NCBI GenBank assembly: GCA_903861835.1
Contig: CAIOVX010000060.1
Location: 36,504 to 100,503 of the forward strand
Origin: Candidatus Firestoneibacteriota bacterium
GTDB lineage: Bacteria > Oederibacteriota > D2-FULL-39-29 > CAIOVX01
DNA length: 64,000 bases
Direction of reading: 5' to 3'
Positions 50,634 through 60,046 of the stretch are shown piece after piece (the first letter of the stretch is position 1; each line of letters begins with the position of its first letter). The position numbers were made by a program, and so were the translations under genes. The notes under the pieces were generated by a model. That model had not been told where the DNA came from and made no database searches. It saw only the letters and a list, made by a program, of their open reading frames with translations.

Positions 50634-52631
50634 CTAATAGACTGCCTTTACTTCTGAGTCAGTGAAGTAATGGTTCAGGATATCCTTATACGAGAAGCCT
50701 TTCTTCGCCATTCCGGCAGCCCCGTCCTGACACATCCCAACCCCGTGCCCGAAACCGGCTCCGTAAACAAAGCTGCCCTCGAACTTGACCAGATTGCTTC
50801 TTAGTCCGGAGAACGCAGACCGGACCCGTTCTCCGGTAAATTTTTTTTCGCCAATCCTTACTTCTTTAATATAACCAAAAATATCCCTTTTAACAACCTT
50901 AATTTCATTTGCAGACTTGTCGATTACCCTGAACCAGCGAAAATGCGCGTCCTTTACGCAATAGGCATGCGGTTCAGATTTTATCCAGCGATCCAGCAAT
51001 TCCGGAGTTAACGGCCAGTCCTCGTAAAGCCCTCCGTCGGCCCCCGGCGGAAAGTCAGATTTGCCCTTAAAGACCTTCAGCGGGTCAGAGCCCCAAACAT
51101 CTTCCACATTCCTGGTATGCCCGCCGCAGTTAGAAAAGAAGAATGCTGTTACGGCTTTTCCGCCGCTGAGCAGCAGTTCTCCCTTTGTGGCTTCAACGGC
51201 TTCGGTAGTGCCTGGGAATTCGCTCTCCACTCCGTTGTACGCCTGACAGTCCACATCCGCGCAAAGATCGGCACTCGGGTGCGTCTTCAGCCCCAACTTG
51301 CTGTAAGCGTAACTTCTTGCGACTACTGCCTGAGCCAAAAGCGCTTCCCTGTCGGATGAAGCCCGGATCTCGGACGGCACAACGCTGTAAAGGTACTCAT
51401 CCAGCGGAAGCAGATTCACGAGAGAAAGACCGTTCTCTCCCAGAGAGACTTCAAGAGCGCCTCTGTAACTCCGGTCTTCGTTCTTCGACCAGAAGTAGCC
51501 CTTGTTAAGCGTCACATCATAGATAGTGAAAGTCGAAACACCCCCGGGGTTCTCAAAAAGGAGCGGATCGTGCCCCTTGAACCGCTCTTTGATGAGTTCT
51601 TTTCCGGCGCCATCCTTAACAGAGAAACTGCCCCCTGATAAGGTTACGCGTATTTCCTGCTCGGGGAATGCGGTTCCCGCCTTTCGTCCAAAGAGCGTGA
51701 AGTTCACCGGACTGCCGCACTTGATCCTCAGAGAATCAACTCCGGAAACAAGGAGCACTCGGATAACCGGGTTTTTGTCGCGGCCAGCGAGGGGCTTCAC
51801 CTCCGGACACTTCTTAGACTTCCTTCCGCTTTCCTGGACCGCTTCCTCGCTCTTTCTATCCGCATCCGGTATTCGTTCGGCGAGTTTCTTCAGGCCCGAC
51901 GACACTCCCGGATAACCCGGTTCGGAAAGGGAGAGCCTGCTAAGCGAGCTGTAAGCTTCTCGGAATTTTCCCTGCTGTTCCTGAATGCCGGCAATCTTCA
52001 AGTTAATCCTGTAGAGACTTGAATCCAGCCGGAGGGCATCTTTGTAAAGACTGAGAGCCCGGGCCGCGTCGCCGGAAGCCGCGTAAGCCTCTGCGAGTTT
52101 TTGCTTAATAACCGCCGAGAGCGGCTCCAGCTCAAGCGCGGACGAAAAAAATATTTCCGCTGCTTTCGTCTTTCCGGAGGCTTGGGCGCAACAACCCGAG
52201 AGCACAAGCGCGTAGAACTTGATGAATTTTTCCTGACCTGCTTCGGGGTAGATGAGTTGCTCCGCCACCGCGGAAGTTTCAGCGTACTTTCCGTCCTGAA
52301 AAAGGCAAAGCGCCAGGTTCAGGGTCCTGAAACTGTCTTTCTTCAGTTCAAGCGAGGCCGCATAACACGCGGCGGCCTCTGAAAAACGCCCGCCGTCCTT
52401 GTACAGACAGGCAAGGTTGGCCAGCACCTCAGGGTCAGCTTTTGCTTTGAGAGATTCGCGATACCAATTTTCCGCCTCTTTGTATTCCCCTCGGTAGTAA
52501 CAGGCGTTTGCCTCTTTGAACAATTTAACCGGCTCGCTCTCTTTAATGATAAGTTTCGGCGCACAGGCGGAAAGTACGAAGAGTGAGTAAAAAGCGAGAG
52601 TGAGGGCGTGTTTGAAGGGGTTGAGCAACAT
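50634..52631 (-). CDS. Lipoprotein with TPR repeats and a C-terminal SpoIID/LytB domain
   Basis: The 665-aa protein starts at 52631, where AAGGA sits 5 nt upstream; longer reading toward 52745 would run into tonB. A lipobox LSAC puts the lipidated Cys at residue 23. Residues ~35-245 are about six TPR units (YYRGEYKEAENWYRESL and others). Residues ~295-660 are a SpoIID-type domain: LVNLLPLDEYLYSVVPSEIR with the conserved Glu, QAVVARSYA, and CADVDCQAYNGV with the metal cysteines. GFGHGVGMCQDGAAGMA is near the end. SpoIID is a peptidoglycan lytic transglycosylase acting on denuded glycan strands. It probably remodels the wall from the outer membrane. Confidence 0.85.
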   Translation of the reverse strand: MLLNPFKHALTLAFYSLFVLSACAPKLIIKESEPVKLFKEANACYYRGEYKEAENWYRESLKAKADPEVLANLACLYKDGGRFSEAAACYAASLELKKDSFRTLNLALCLFQDGKYAETSAVAEQLIYPEAGQEKFIKFYALVLSGCCAQASGKTKAAEIFFSSALELEPLSAVIKQKLAEAYAASGDAARALSLYKDALRLDSSLYRINLKIAGIQEQQGKFREAYSSLSRLSLSEPGYPGVSSGLKKLAERIPDADRKSEEAVQESGRKSKKCPEVKPLAGRDKNPVIRVLLVSGVDSLRIKCGSPVNFTLFGRKAGTAFPEQEIRVTLSGGSFSVKDGAGKELIKERFKGHDPLLFENPGGVSTFTIYDVTLNKGYFWSKNEDRSYRGALEVSLGENGLSLVNLLPLDEYLYSVVPSEIRASSDREALLAQAVVARSYAYSKLGLKTHPSADLCADVDCQAYNGVESEFPGTTEAVEATKGELLLSGGKAVTAFFFSNCGGHTRNVEDVWGSDPLKVFKGKSDFPPGADGGLYEDWPLTPELLDRWIKSEPHAYCVKDAHFRWFRVIDKSANEIKVVKRDIFGYIKEVRIGEKKFTGERVRSAFSGLRSNLVKFEGSFVYGAGFGHGVGMCQDGAAGMAKKGFSYKDILNHYFTDSEVKAVY

Positions 52632-52660
52632 TTTTCCTTCGACACTCAGAACATGTGAGG

Positions 52661-53401
52661 TCATTTTTTTAGGTTGAACTTGAATGTGATCTTTCCTTCC
52701 TGATCTATCTGCCTGGCGGAGAGCGGCAGGGAGTCGAATTTCCATTTGGTCATTCCGTCAGAAACCAGAAAATCCATTTCTTTGAATCCACAGGTCTTTA
52801 TTACCATCACGTCCTTGACATCGCCGCCCGGCTTTACCGTTATCTGGACCTGCACGGCTCCTTCTATTCCCTGGCGCTTCGCCCACTCGGGGTACCCGGG
52901 CATAAACTGACGCATGATGCCGCGCGACGCTATAGGCCCGGAAATTTCAAGATTGCCGTTAGCCATTCCCGGGTTTTCCGTATCCTCGCCGTAACCTCCG
53001 CCAAGCACCGGACCTTCCAGCGGCCCGTCGGAGTTCTTCATTGCGGCCTCATCCATGCCTATGGGCGTTTCCCTGTGAAGCTTCAGTATATCATCGGAAG
53101 ATTTTTGAACCACGGACTGCTTAGCCAGAATCCTTTTGGGTTTTATTTTTGAGGCTATCTTCTCCGGCTTTGCCGCGGTCTTTCCGCTCTTAACTCCGGT
53201 CTTCGCGGAAACATCGCCTTTCTGCCCCAACCCCTTACCGTAGGGCATCTCGCCGAGCAAGGTTACCTCCGTCAGATAGACGGACTTGCCCGTGCTGTTC
53301 GAAGCGACAAACCCGGCAAGCAAAGCAAGCAGTATCCCATGGAAGAGCAGGGATATCAAAAGCGTTCCGGATAAGGTCCTGTCTTTCCTGAGAGCCGACA
53401 T
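52661..53401 (-). CDS. tonB: Energy transducer TonB
   Basis: TonB couples the proton motive force from ExbB/ExbD to outer-membrane proteins. The 246-aa protein has a membrane anchor (~13-32) with the functional SxxxH pair (Ser17, His21 in SLLFH). A Lys/Pro/Ala-rich linker follows, then the C-terminal domain MPGYPEWAKRQGIEGAVQVQITVKPGGDVKDVMVIKT, of which YPEWAKRQGIEGAVQVQ is diagnostic. The end (WKFDSLPLS...ITFKFNL) fits. It lies 10 bp after exbD and 29 bp before the SpoIID-like gene. Confidence 0.9.
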   Translation of the reverse strand: MSALRKDRTLSGTLLISLLFHGILLALLAGFVASNSTGKSVYLTEVTLLGEMPYGKGLGQKGDVSAKTGVKSGKTAAKPEKIASKIKPKRILAKQSVVQKSSDDILKLHRETPIGMDEAAMKNSDGPLEGPVLGGGYGEDTENPGMANGNLEISGPIASRGIMRQFMPGYPEWAKRQGIEGAVQVQITVKPGGDVKDVMVIKTCGFKEMDFLVSDGMTKWKFDSLPLSARQIDQEGKITFKFNLKK

Positions 53402-53411
53402 GTTTCTCCTG

Positions 53412-53828
53412 TTATTTTACGGTTGCTTCTATTTTTTCCGCCGCGATAGCCATCTTTAGCGCCCCGGCTTTCTTTGCTGCGTCCATCACCATAACGACAA
53501 AACCGTGCGAAACATCCTTGTCCGCATTGATGATTATGGTCTTGTCTTTCTCGTACTTGATCATATCCTCAAGGTTGGTCTGGACGCTGTTTGCGTCGGT
53601 CTGCCTCTCGTTGATGAAGATCTTCCTGTCCGCAGTGATAGTTACGGTAATATTCCTCTGCGGGGAAGTGTCCGCGGTGGCCGCGGACGGTAATTTTACG
53701 TTGATGCCGCCCTGGAGTATCAGCGGCGTGGTCACCATAAAGATTACCAGCAGGACCAGCGCCACATCTGTGAGCGGGGTCACATTTATATCAGAAATCA
53801 TCTTATGTTCAGGCCTGTATCTTCTCAT
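53412..53828 (-). CDS. exbD: ExbD/TolR-family proton channel protein
   Basis: The 138-aa protein has one membrane helix (~19-38) in DINVTPLTDVALVLLVIFMV. It carries Asp21, the proton-pathway residue equivalent to Asp25 of E. coli ExbD. The periplasmic domain has ITITADRKIFINERQ-like sequence (KIFINERQ) and IIINADKDVSHGFVV. With ExbB it powers TonB. It starts 15 bp after exbB. Confidence 0.92.
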   Translation of the reverse strand: MRRYRPEHKMISDINVTPLTDVALVLLVIFMVTTPLILQGGINVKLPSAATADTSPQRNITVTITADRKIFINERQTDANSVQTNLEDMIKYEKDKTIIINADKDVSHGFVVMVMDAAKKAGALKMAIAAEKIEATVK

Positions 53829-53843
53829 TCTTCCCTCCGCCCT

Positions 53844-54485
53844 TTACTTCTTTATCAGATCAATAAATTCCGCCGCGGTGTCGTCAAGATACACGGTAAC
53901 CGACCTGACCGACCGCATAAAGTAGTTGTAGAACACTACCGAGATGACGGCGACGAAGAGCCCGGCCGCGGTGTTTACCAGCGCTTCGGAGATGCCCTTG
54001 GAAACCACCGACGCGCCCATGGCGGACTGCTGCGAGATGGCGCTGAAGGCGTTAATGATGCCGAGTACCGTTCCGAAAAGCCCGATATAAAGAGCGGTAT
54101 TGCCGATGGTGCCGACAATGCCGAGATTCTTTTCCAGCGAGACAAGTTCCTTGTCAACGGTCCTGTTAGCGAGGTCCGTCAGGGACTCCTTGTCCATTTT
54201 GTGCGAGAAAATAATGGTTTTCAGGACAGTCGTGAGCGGGCAGAGAGTCCTGAAGAAGAACCATTTCGCTTCAAAAGTGTCGCAGTAGGCGACCGCGTCG
54301 GAAATCTTTCCTGCCATTAGCAGACTCCTGACCCGCGCTTTGACCTGTTCCATCACTTTGGGCCTTATGCCGTAAAAGACCTTTAGCCGCTCAATAATGA
54401 CGGCAACGGAGATCACCGAACAGACCAGCAGAACAATTATTACTATACCTCCGTGCTCAAGCATTTTCAAAAAACTCATATCCAT
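53844..54485 (-). CDS. exbB: ExbB/TolQ/MotA-family proton channel protein
   Basis: The 213-aa protein has three membrane segments, at about 12-30, 115-135 and 155-180. The cytoplasmic loop carries LANRTVDKELVSLEKNLGIVGTIGNTALYIGLFGTVLGIINAF (LGIVGTIGNTALYIGLFGTV is the MotA_TolQ_ExbB core). The VSKGISEALVNTAAGLFVAV segment is the third helix. It is the stator-like partner of ExbD and TonB. TolQ is possible, but the adjacent tonB favours ExbB. Confidence 0.9.
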   Translation of the reverse strand: MDMSFLKMLEHGGIVIIVLLVCSVISVAVIIERLKVFYGIRPKVMEQVKARVRSLLMAGKISDAVAYCDTFEAKWFFFRTLCPLTTVLKTIIFSHKMDKESLTDLANRTVDKELVSLEKNLGIVGTIGNTALYIGLFGTVLGIINAFSAISQQSAMGASVVSKGISEALVNTAAGLFVAVISVVFYNYFMRSVRSVTVYLDDTAAEFIDLIKK

Positions 54486-54568
54486 ACTGCCTCCTCTTTT
54501 CGCGCTGTTTACGCGCAGGTTCCTTTTATTTTAGACAACGGCGCGCGCTGAAAGTTACGAGCCGCAAT

Positions 54569-56137
54569 TTAGAGTTTTATGTCCAGCCCTGCCAGCAGAA
54601 AGAGTCCGGTCAACGCTCTGCCCTTAATAATCCCGGTGTTCTGGTTGAGCAGGTTATCCCCTTCAACAAAAACCGTCAGCCAGCCTGAAAGTTCTTTTGA
54701 CAATTTCAAGCCGGCAAGCACTCTTGCCGGCAGGGTATCGGGGTTTGATTCACTGAAATGCATCTCACTCTTGTATTCTAACGTAATATCAAACTCCCAG
54801 CCGGAATCGGCGTACTCACCGCGCAGCAGCAGCGCGTGCTGAGGCATATACGGAACAAATTTCCCGGGCAGGCCGTTTAAAGAGTTCATAAAGGTATATT
54901 TGAGCGACTGCGTAAAATTCGGGGAAAGTTTCCACTGTTCCGAGAAATTCATTCCTGCCACCGAGACTCCCGCTATATTTACCGGGCGCAGAACATCCGG
55001 AACCGGCGCAGTTTCCGTCTCATAAGTAATAAGGTTTTCCACTTCTTTCCGGAAGATTTCAAGCGAGACCGGGATATCGTTCGTAAACTTGTGCTGCAGG
55101 CCTGTCGTCAGCGAAAACCAGTCGTTCTCGGTATTAAGGCTTACCGCGGTCTCTATAGGCCTTTGCGCGTATATTTCGGAGGCGCGCGGAAAGACAAGAC
55201 CCGGCGAGTACGAGGCGTACAGCGTGGTGTTGCCGTCAAGGTCCACGCTCGCCGAAAACGAAGGATTTAGCCTGCTCTGATCATACCTCATCCCTGCATT
55301 TAGCAGGACAGGATCCAGGTTGAACTTTGCGGCGGCCGACAGATTGTACAACTGCCCGAAGAGCGAATCACTTCTGCTCTCGGCGTTAATGGAGCCGAGT
55401 ATTTTATTATCTTCCCTGGTTATCCTGAAATCTGCTCCGAAGAATATTTTAAGAAAATTATCGGCATAGCCGTTCTTTTGAAGCGTCGTTCTCGCCGCCT
55501 TAAGCCCGCCCTTAATTTTCAAGTTCGCTGAAGAGTTTCCTGACAACGTGATATCCGCTTCAACCAGGTCATCGCGGTATTCATCAGGCAAATAGCCAAG
55601 TGCCGGAGACGTCCTGAAGGCCGCGCCGCCCCTATATATAAGAGCCAAGGACGCATCCAGAAACTTTTCAAAAGAAGCGCTGACATCAAGATTCAAAGCT
55701 CCCGTATCGTAGCCGTTATCCGTCTCAAAATAGTGCCTGATATCCTTCTCCGCCTTAAGCAGTAAGCTGTATCTGCCAAAGCTCTCTCCGTAAACGAGCT
55801 TGCCGTAAAGAGAAGAAAAAGACCCATAGGCTGCAAGCAACTCAACCAAACTCGCGCTGCTCTTCTTGTTCGCTCCAAGCTCCGGAGCAGTTCCCTTGAC
55901 ATTGTCCAGGTAGGGCCCCTTAATGAACTGGAGTTCCATAAGGGGCGTTTCCTTCGGCGGCACAGGATAATTTTCCGGCAAAAGGTCTTTCTTTTCGCCG
56001 CCAACCTTAATATCGCTTTCTCCGGTAATGACCACATCGGGCAGGACAAAGACCGGCTCGCGTTCTTTTTTTTCCATATCCTGCGCAAAAGAAAAGACCG
56101 GTACCAGGAGGACTGTCAGGAATATAATTTTTTTCAT
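54569..56137 (-). CDS. TonB-receptor-like outer-membrane beta-barrel lacking a plug domain
   Basis: The 522-aa protein has a signal peptide (cleavage near FAQ18), then VFVLPDVVITGES, which resembles the region where a TonB box leads into a plug. No plug of the usual ~130 residues follows. From about residue 90 alternating amphipathic strands run to the end: SLYGKLVYGESFGRYSLLLKAEKD, GALNLDVSASFEKFLDASLAL and, late, YASYSPGLVFPRASEIYAQRP and TVFVEGDNLLNQN, typical of TonB-dependent receptor barrels. The terminal residue is Leu rather than Phe. Its place directly before exbB-exbD-tonB supports a TonB-energised role. It overlaps the TPR gene by 4 bp. Confidence 0.72.
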   Translation of the reverse strand: MKKIIFLTVLLVPVFSFAQDMEKKEREPVFVLPDVVITGESDIKVGGEKKDLLPENYPVPPKETPLMELQFIKGPYLDNVKGTAPELGANKKSSASLVELLAAYGSFSSLYGKLVYGESFGRYSLLLKAEKDIRHYFETDNGYDTGALNLDVSASFEKFLDASLALIYRGGAAFRTSPALGYLPDEYRDDLVEADITLSGNSSANLKIKGGLKAARTTLQKNGYADNFLKIFFGADFRITREDNKILGSINAESRSDSLFGQLYNLSAAAKFNLDPVLLNAGMRYDQSRLNPSFSASVDLDGNTTLYASYSPGLVFPRASEIYAQRPIETAVSLNTENDWFSLTTGLQHKFTNDIPVSLEIFRKEVENLITYETETAPVPDVLRPVNIAGVSVAGMNFSEQWKLSPNFTQSLKYTFMNSLNGLPGKFVPYMPQHALLLRGEYADSGWEFDITLEYKSEMHFSESNPDTLPARVLAGLKLSKELSGWLTVFVEGDNLLNQNTGIIKGRALTGLFLLAGLDIKL

Positions 56138-59055
56138 TTCTTTTTCCTCACCACCGCTCCATCATCAACCGGCTGGTTTTCGTCAGTCGTATCCCCTGAA
56201 GGCGACATGAGCGCTTTTAGCCTCTTTGCCGCGGCGTCAACCCATTCCTTCTTTTCGCCGGTCAAAATTATATCCTTGTACATTTCCGCGGCCTTATCAT
56301 ACTTCCCCGCTTTTTCAAAACACTCGGCGGCCCGGGCTTTAGCCGTAACCTTCCACATGCCTGTGGCGTTTTCAACGGAGAGGACTTTTAAGTATTCGGC
56401 GGCCGCGGTTTCGGCGTCGTTTTTCGCAAAATAGCAGTTGCCTATCCAGTACTGGGCCTCCTGCGACTTTGAAGGAAAGTTTACCGTGATAAATCTGTAG
56501 GCCGCTATTGCCTTATCAAAAGACTTTGCGTCCTCATAAATCACGCCAAGGTCAAGCGCTGCATCCCTGGAGAGCGCCGATTTAGGATATTCCCTGAGCA
56601 TTCTCTCGTACCTGATTGCCGCCTCGTCCTTCTTCTTCGCCTTCTTGAGCGAGAGGCCTGAGTTAAAAATTGCAGAGATTATGAACTCGCTCTTAGGATA
56701 TTTTTCGGCAACCTCGTCGTATTCCGCCGAGGCGTCCTCATAACGTTCAAGGATGTAGTAAACATTGGCTATTTTAAAGAGCGCTTTGGGAGCCACGGTG
56801 GAACCGGCGAACCTGTCGGCCGCCATCCTAAAACTCTCCACTGCCCTGCCGTTGTCCTTAAGCGCGAGATAGGCCTCGCCCTTTGAATAAAGCACGTCCG
56901 GAGTCTTGGTTGACTCGGGAAAAGAGCTCATAAAGTTATCAAATTCATCCACTGCCTGCTTAGACTTTCCGCTCTTCATATAATAGCCGGCAAGCTTGAA
57001 CTGCACCTCTTCTGAGAATTCTTCTTTTGGAAATTTCTTCAGGAAGAGCCTGGAGATCTCCTCGCCTTTGTCATTCTCGCCGTTGCGGGAATAGCACCAC
57101 GAGAGTCCGTAGAGCGCGTCCCTCTCGTATTTGGTTGAAGCATAAGACTTGCGGACCTCACCATAGATATCTACGGCCTTCTGGTATTCCTGAAGGTTGT
57201 ACCAGGAATCAGCCGCCTTAAGCAGGGCGTCCGGCACAAGGTTGCTCTGGGGAAAAGCGTCCCTCACCTTCAGGAAACAATCAGCCGCCTTCGTGAAATT
57301 ATCCTGTCTGAAATAGGAGAACCCTATCCAATACAAACTGTCGGGCGTGTTCAACTCTTCCCAGACCTTTACGGCGCCCGCAAAATCATTGACATTGTAG
57401 AGACAGCGCCCGATCTGGAACTTCGCTCTCGAAGTATCTCCGGCATCTTTCGCTCTCTCAATCGCCTTCTGGTAATAAGAGGAGGCGGCGGAATAATCCT
57501 TAAGGTTATAAAAAGACGACCCTGCCATATAGAGCGCCTCGTACGCCAGGTCTGCGGCCTTCGCATCCTCAGACACATTATTAAACTCGGCAATGGCCTG
57601 AGTGAATTTTTTCTGGGAGTAATGGCACCAGGCATTCCCGAGCTGCGCCAGCGGAACGAATTTTGAGGCCGGGTAAGCCGAAATGGCTTTGTCGTAGGCG
57701 GAAAGAGCGTTGTCATAATCTTTCAAAGCGTAATAAGTCTCTCCGAGCCGGAACTGCGTTTCTGCCGCTCTTAGACTCGCCGGGTATTTCGCAAGCAGTT
57801 TATTGAAATTTTCCCTCGCAAAACCGAAGAGCTTTAGCTTGTAGTCGCACCAGGCGACAAAATAGGCGGAGTCAGCCGCGAACTCGTAATCCGGGAATTC
57901 TTTGCAAAGCTTGTCATAAACGGTCTTGGCGTCTTCAAGCCTGCCGATTGCGTAATAGGAGTTTCCGGCAAGGTAAAGCGAATTGGCCCTAAGCGACGGA
58001 GGCACTTTTTCTTTATTTACCGCAGTGAGTTGTTTAATGGCTTCCCAATGCTTCTGCTGTTTATAGTAACACCAGGCGAGACCGTACCTCGCGCGGTTTA
58101 CAATTTCCCCGGAACCGCTATTCCCGGCAAGCACGGTGAAATTCTTTACCGCGTTGTTGAAATTTCCGAGAGCAATGTTTGTTATTCCTATCCAGTATAG
58201 AGCTTCATTCCTGAGAGGACTCTTGTCAAAGGAGGCCAGCAGAGAATCAAAAGCCGCGTCGGCAGACTGATAATCCTTAAGCTTAAAGTAGCACTCTCCG
58301 AGCCGGTAGGTCGCCGCATCGGTATACTTGCTGGCCGGCGCCTTCTTGATAAAATCTTTCAAAGCGATAATTGCCTCAAAGTATGCCGCAGACTGATAGA
58401 GAGACTCCCCTTTCCAGAAAAGCGCCGGTTCGGCAAGCGCGCTTGCCGTGAAGGCGGAACTCAGCTCGGAAAAAGATCCCGCGGCCTTGTAATAATTCCC
58501 GAGTTTGTAGTAGCACCAACCGGCTGAATAGCACGCATAATCGGAGGACGCGTACTTCCGAAAGGTGCGGCTGATAGTTTCATACGCGAGCGCCGCCGCC
58601 TCAAATTCAGCTGAATTGAAATAAGCTTCCGCCATCCAGAAATTCGCGTCGGCCGCAAGATAGGTCTGCGGGTTCTTTTCAAGGAGAGTTCTGAAGGACT
58701 CAGCCGAGCCGGTAAAATCTTTCAGCCTAAATTGACACTCGCCCACGCGGTACATTACAGTGTCGCGGTAGTCAAGAGAGCTGTACCGTTCAAGCACGGT
58801 CTTGTACTCCGGAATCGCCTTTTCATACTCGCCCTGCTTGTAGAAACATTCGGCGGTCATAAAAGCCGCATCGCCGCACTCGCGGCTGTCAGGATAAAGC
58901 GAAACGAGTTTTTGGAACTGGTCAACTGCGAAATTGTAGTTGGCGTTCTTGTAGAGTCCGTAGGCAAACTTGTAAAGTTCAGAAGAGGTAGCCTGGGAAA
59001 GGAGAAGCGCAGGCAAAAGAACTGAAAGCAATGTAATCAATATCTTTCGGCCCAT
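56134..59055 (-). CDS. Large secreted tetratricopeptide-repeat protein (YbgF/BamD-like repeats)
   Basis: The 973-aa protein has a signal peptide (to about residue 25) and then roughly 22-24 tandem TPR-type units of about 36 residues to the end. Typical units read YKNANYNFAVDQFQKLVSLYPDS and KQGEYEKAIPEYKTVLERY. Aromatic and Pro-Asp patterns resemble YbgF (CpoB) and BamD tandem repeats. The C-terminal tail (DTTDENQPVDDGAVVRKKK) is hydrophilic. No enzyme domain is seen. It is the first gene of the TonB operon, with a strong promoter and AAGGGG ribosome site. It is likely a periplasmic scaffold linking the TonB machinery with the barrel and wall enzymes (inference). Confidence 0.85.
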   Translation of the reverse strand: MGRKILITLLSVLLPALLLSQATSSELYKFAYGLYKNANYNFAVDQFQKLVSLYPDSRECGDAAFMTAECFYKQGEYEKAIPEYKTVLERYSSLDYRDTVMYRVGECQFRLKDFTGSAESFRTLLEKNPQTYLAADANFWMAEAYFNSAEFEAAALAYETISRTFRKYASSDYACYSAGWCYYKLGNYYKAAGSFSELSSAFTASALAEPALFWKGESLYQSAAYFEAIIALKDFIKKAPASKYTDAATYRLGECYFKLKDYQSADAAFDSLLASFDKSPLRNEALYWIGITNIALGNFNNAVKNFTVLAGNSGSGEIVNRARYGLAWCYYKQQKHWEAIKQLTAVNKEKVPPSLRANSLYLAGNSYYAIGRLEDAKTVYDKLCKEFPDYEFAADSAYFVAWCDYKLKLFGFARENFNKLLAKYPASLRAAETQFRLGETYYALKDYDNALSAYDKAISAYPASKFVPLAQLGNAWCHYSQKKFTQAIAEFNNVSEDAKAADLAYEALYMAGSSFYNLKDYSAASSYYQKAIERAKDAGDTSRAKFQIGRCLYNVNDFAGAVKVWEELNTPDSLYWIGFSYFRQDNFTKAADCFLKVRDAFPQSNLVPDALLKAADSWYNLQEYQKAVDIYGEVRKSYASTKYERDALYGLSWCYSRNGENDKGEEISRLFLKKFPKEEFSEEVQFKLAGYYMKSGKSKQAVDEFDNFMSSFPESTKTPDVLYSKGEAYLALKDNGRAVESFRMAADRFAGSTVAPKALFKIANVYYILERYEDASAEYDEVAEKYPKSEFIISAIFNSGLSLKKAKKKDEAAIRYERMLREYPKSALSRDAALDLGVIYEDAKSFDKAIAAYRFITVNFPSKSQEAQYWIGNCYFAKNDAETAAAEYLKVLSVENATGMWKVTAKARAAECFEKAGKYDKAAEMYKDIILTGEKKEWVDAAAKRLKALMSPSGDTTDENQPVDDGAVVRKKK

Positions 59056-59085
59056 TTTGCCCCTTTACTAAGAGATATTTTCTAC

Positions 59086-59114
59086 ATTATATACCAATAT
59101 GATTCTTATTTCAA
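59086..59114 (-). promoter_or_regulatory. Sigma-70-type promoter of the TPR-TonB operon
   Basis: On the minus strand TTGAAA (59114-59109) and TATAAT (59091-59086) are exactly 17 bp apart. Initiation near 59079 gives a leader of about 24 nt containing AAAGGGG before the ATG at 59055. The rest of the gap to 59301 is AT-rich without a gene. Confidence 0.8.
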
Positions 59115-59301
59115 CAGATTGCCGCGTGTAAAACATTGCGATTTCTCCTTAAAATACAACGCCTTCTTATTTTTTTTTAATGTTCATTCTAATTGTTTAC
59201 GCATAATATCAATAACCACAAATGGTTTTCTGTGTGAGAGCAGAAATGCTAAAATAGCGAAAATTCCGAGGACATGGAGCAGCCGAAGAAAAGCTCGAAA
59301 C

Positions 59302-59976
59302 CTACTTCCTGGGTTTTAGTTTTAGCTTAGACTCTTTACAGTATTTTTTAATTATGCCGACAACTTCCTTCGCGCTGTCAGCGGTTTGAATAATGTTCAA
59401 ATCATTTTGTCCGATAAACCCGCGCCCCGACATCTCCTTTTTCATCCAGCCGAGCAATCCGCCCCAGTATTCCTTCCCCACCATTACAACCGGAAAAGGA
59501 TTGATTTTTTTTGTCTGGATTAGCGTGATAGATTCAAAAAGCTCGTCCATGGTCCCGAAACCGCCGGGCATAATCACGAATGCGGTCGCGTATTTGACAA
59601 ACATGACTTTTCTCGCGAAGAAATACCTGAAGGTAAGATTCTTGTTTAGATACGGATTCGGTTTTTGCTCGAAAGGGAGCTCAATGTTCAGCCCGACCGA
59701 CAGACCTTTATTCTTGAAAGCGCCCTTGCTGCCGGCTTCCATTATGCCCGGGCCGCCGCCCGTGATAATAGAAAACCCCTCTTTAGTCAGGCGCGCTGAA
59801 ATTTCTTCGGCGAGCTTGTAATATTTTGAACCGGGTTTCACGCGGGCAGAACCGAAGATGGATACGGCGGGAGTCACCTTCGCCAGCTCGTCAAAACCTT
59901 CGACAAACTCGGAGAGTATGCGAAACATCCGCCAGTTGTCTTCGTAGGTGAAGTCGTCAAATATTTTCTTCTTCAT
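59302..59976 (-). CDS. LOG-family protein (lysine decarboxylase-like Rossmann fold)
   Basis: The 224-aa protein has the LOG signature: VSIFGSARVKPGSKYY, IITGGGPGIMEAGSKGAF, SVGLNIELPFEQKPNPYL and the PGGFGTMDELFE motif with the catalytic Glu. Members are nucleotide 5'-monophosphate phosphoribohydrolases or PpnN-like nucleosidases, once called lysine decarboxylases. Size and the late KKEMSGRGFI segment are standard. It is a single gene between an Eis-like gene upstream and the TonB operon downstream. Confidence 0.9.
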   Translation of the reverse strand: MKKKIFDDFTYEDNWRMFRILSEFVEGFDELAKVTPAVSIFGSARVKPGSKYYKLAEEISARLTKEGFSIITGGGPGIMEAGSKGAFKNKGLSVGLNIELPFEQKPNPYLNKNLTFRYFFARKVMFVKYATAFVIMPGGFGTMDELFESITLIQTKKINPFPVVMVGKEYWGGLLGWMKKEMSGRGFIGQNDLNIIQTADSAKEVVGIIKKYCKESKLKLKPRK

Positions 59977-59994
59977 TAAAACCTCCGTGAAGAT

Positions 59995-60033
59995 GATTAC
60001 GCAGATTAGAAAGAGCGATTATACGAATTACGA
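59995..60033. repeat. GATTACGCAGATT repeat copy
   Basis: The 13-mer seen at 24364 and 24433 occurs here at 59995-60007, followed by a degenerate AAGAGCGATT...ACGACTCTT inverted repeat. Confidence 0.6.
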
Positions 60034-60046
60034 CTCTTTGGCGCCT

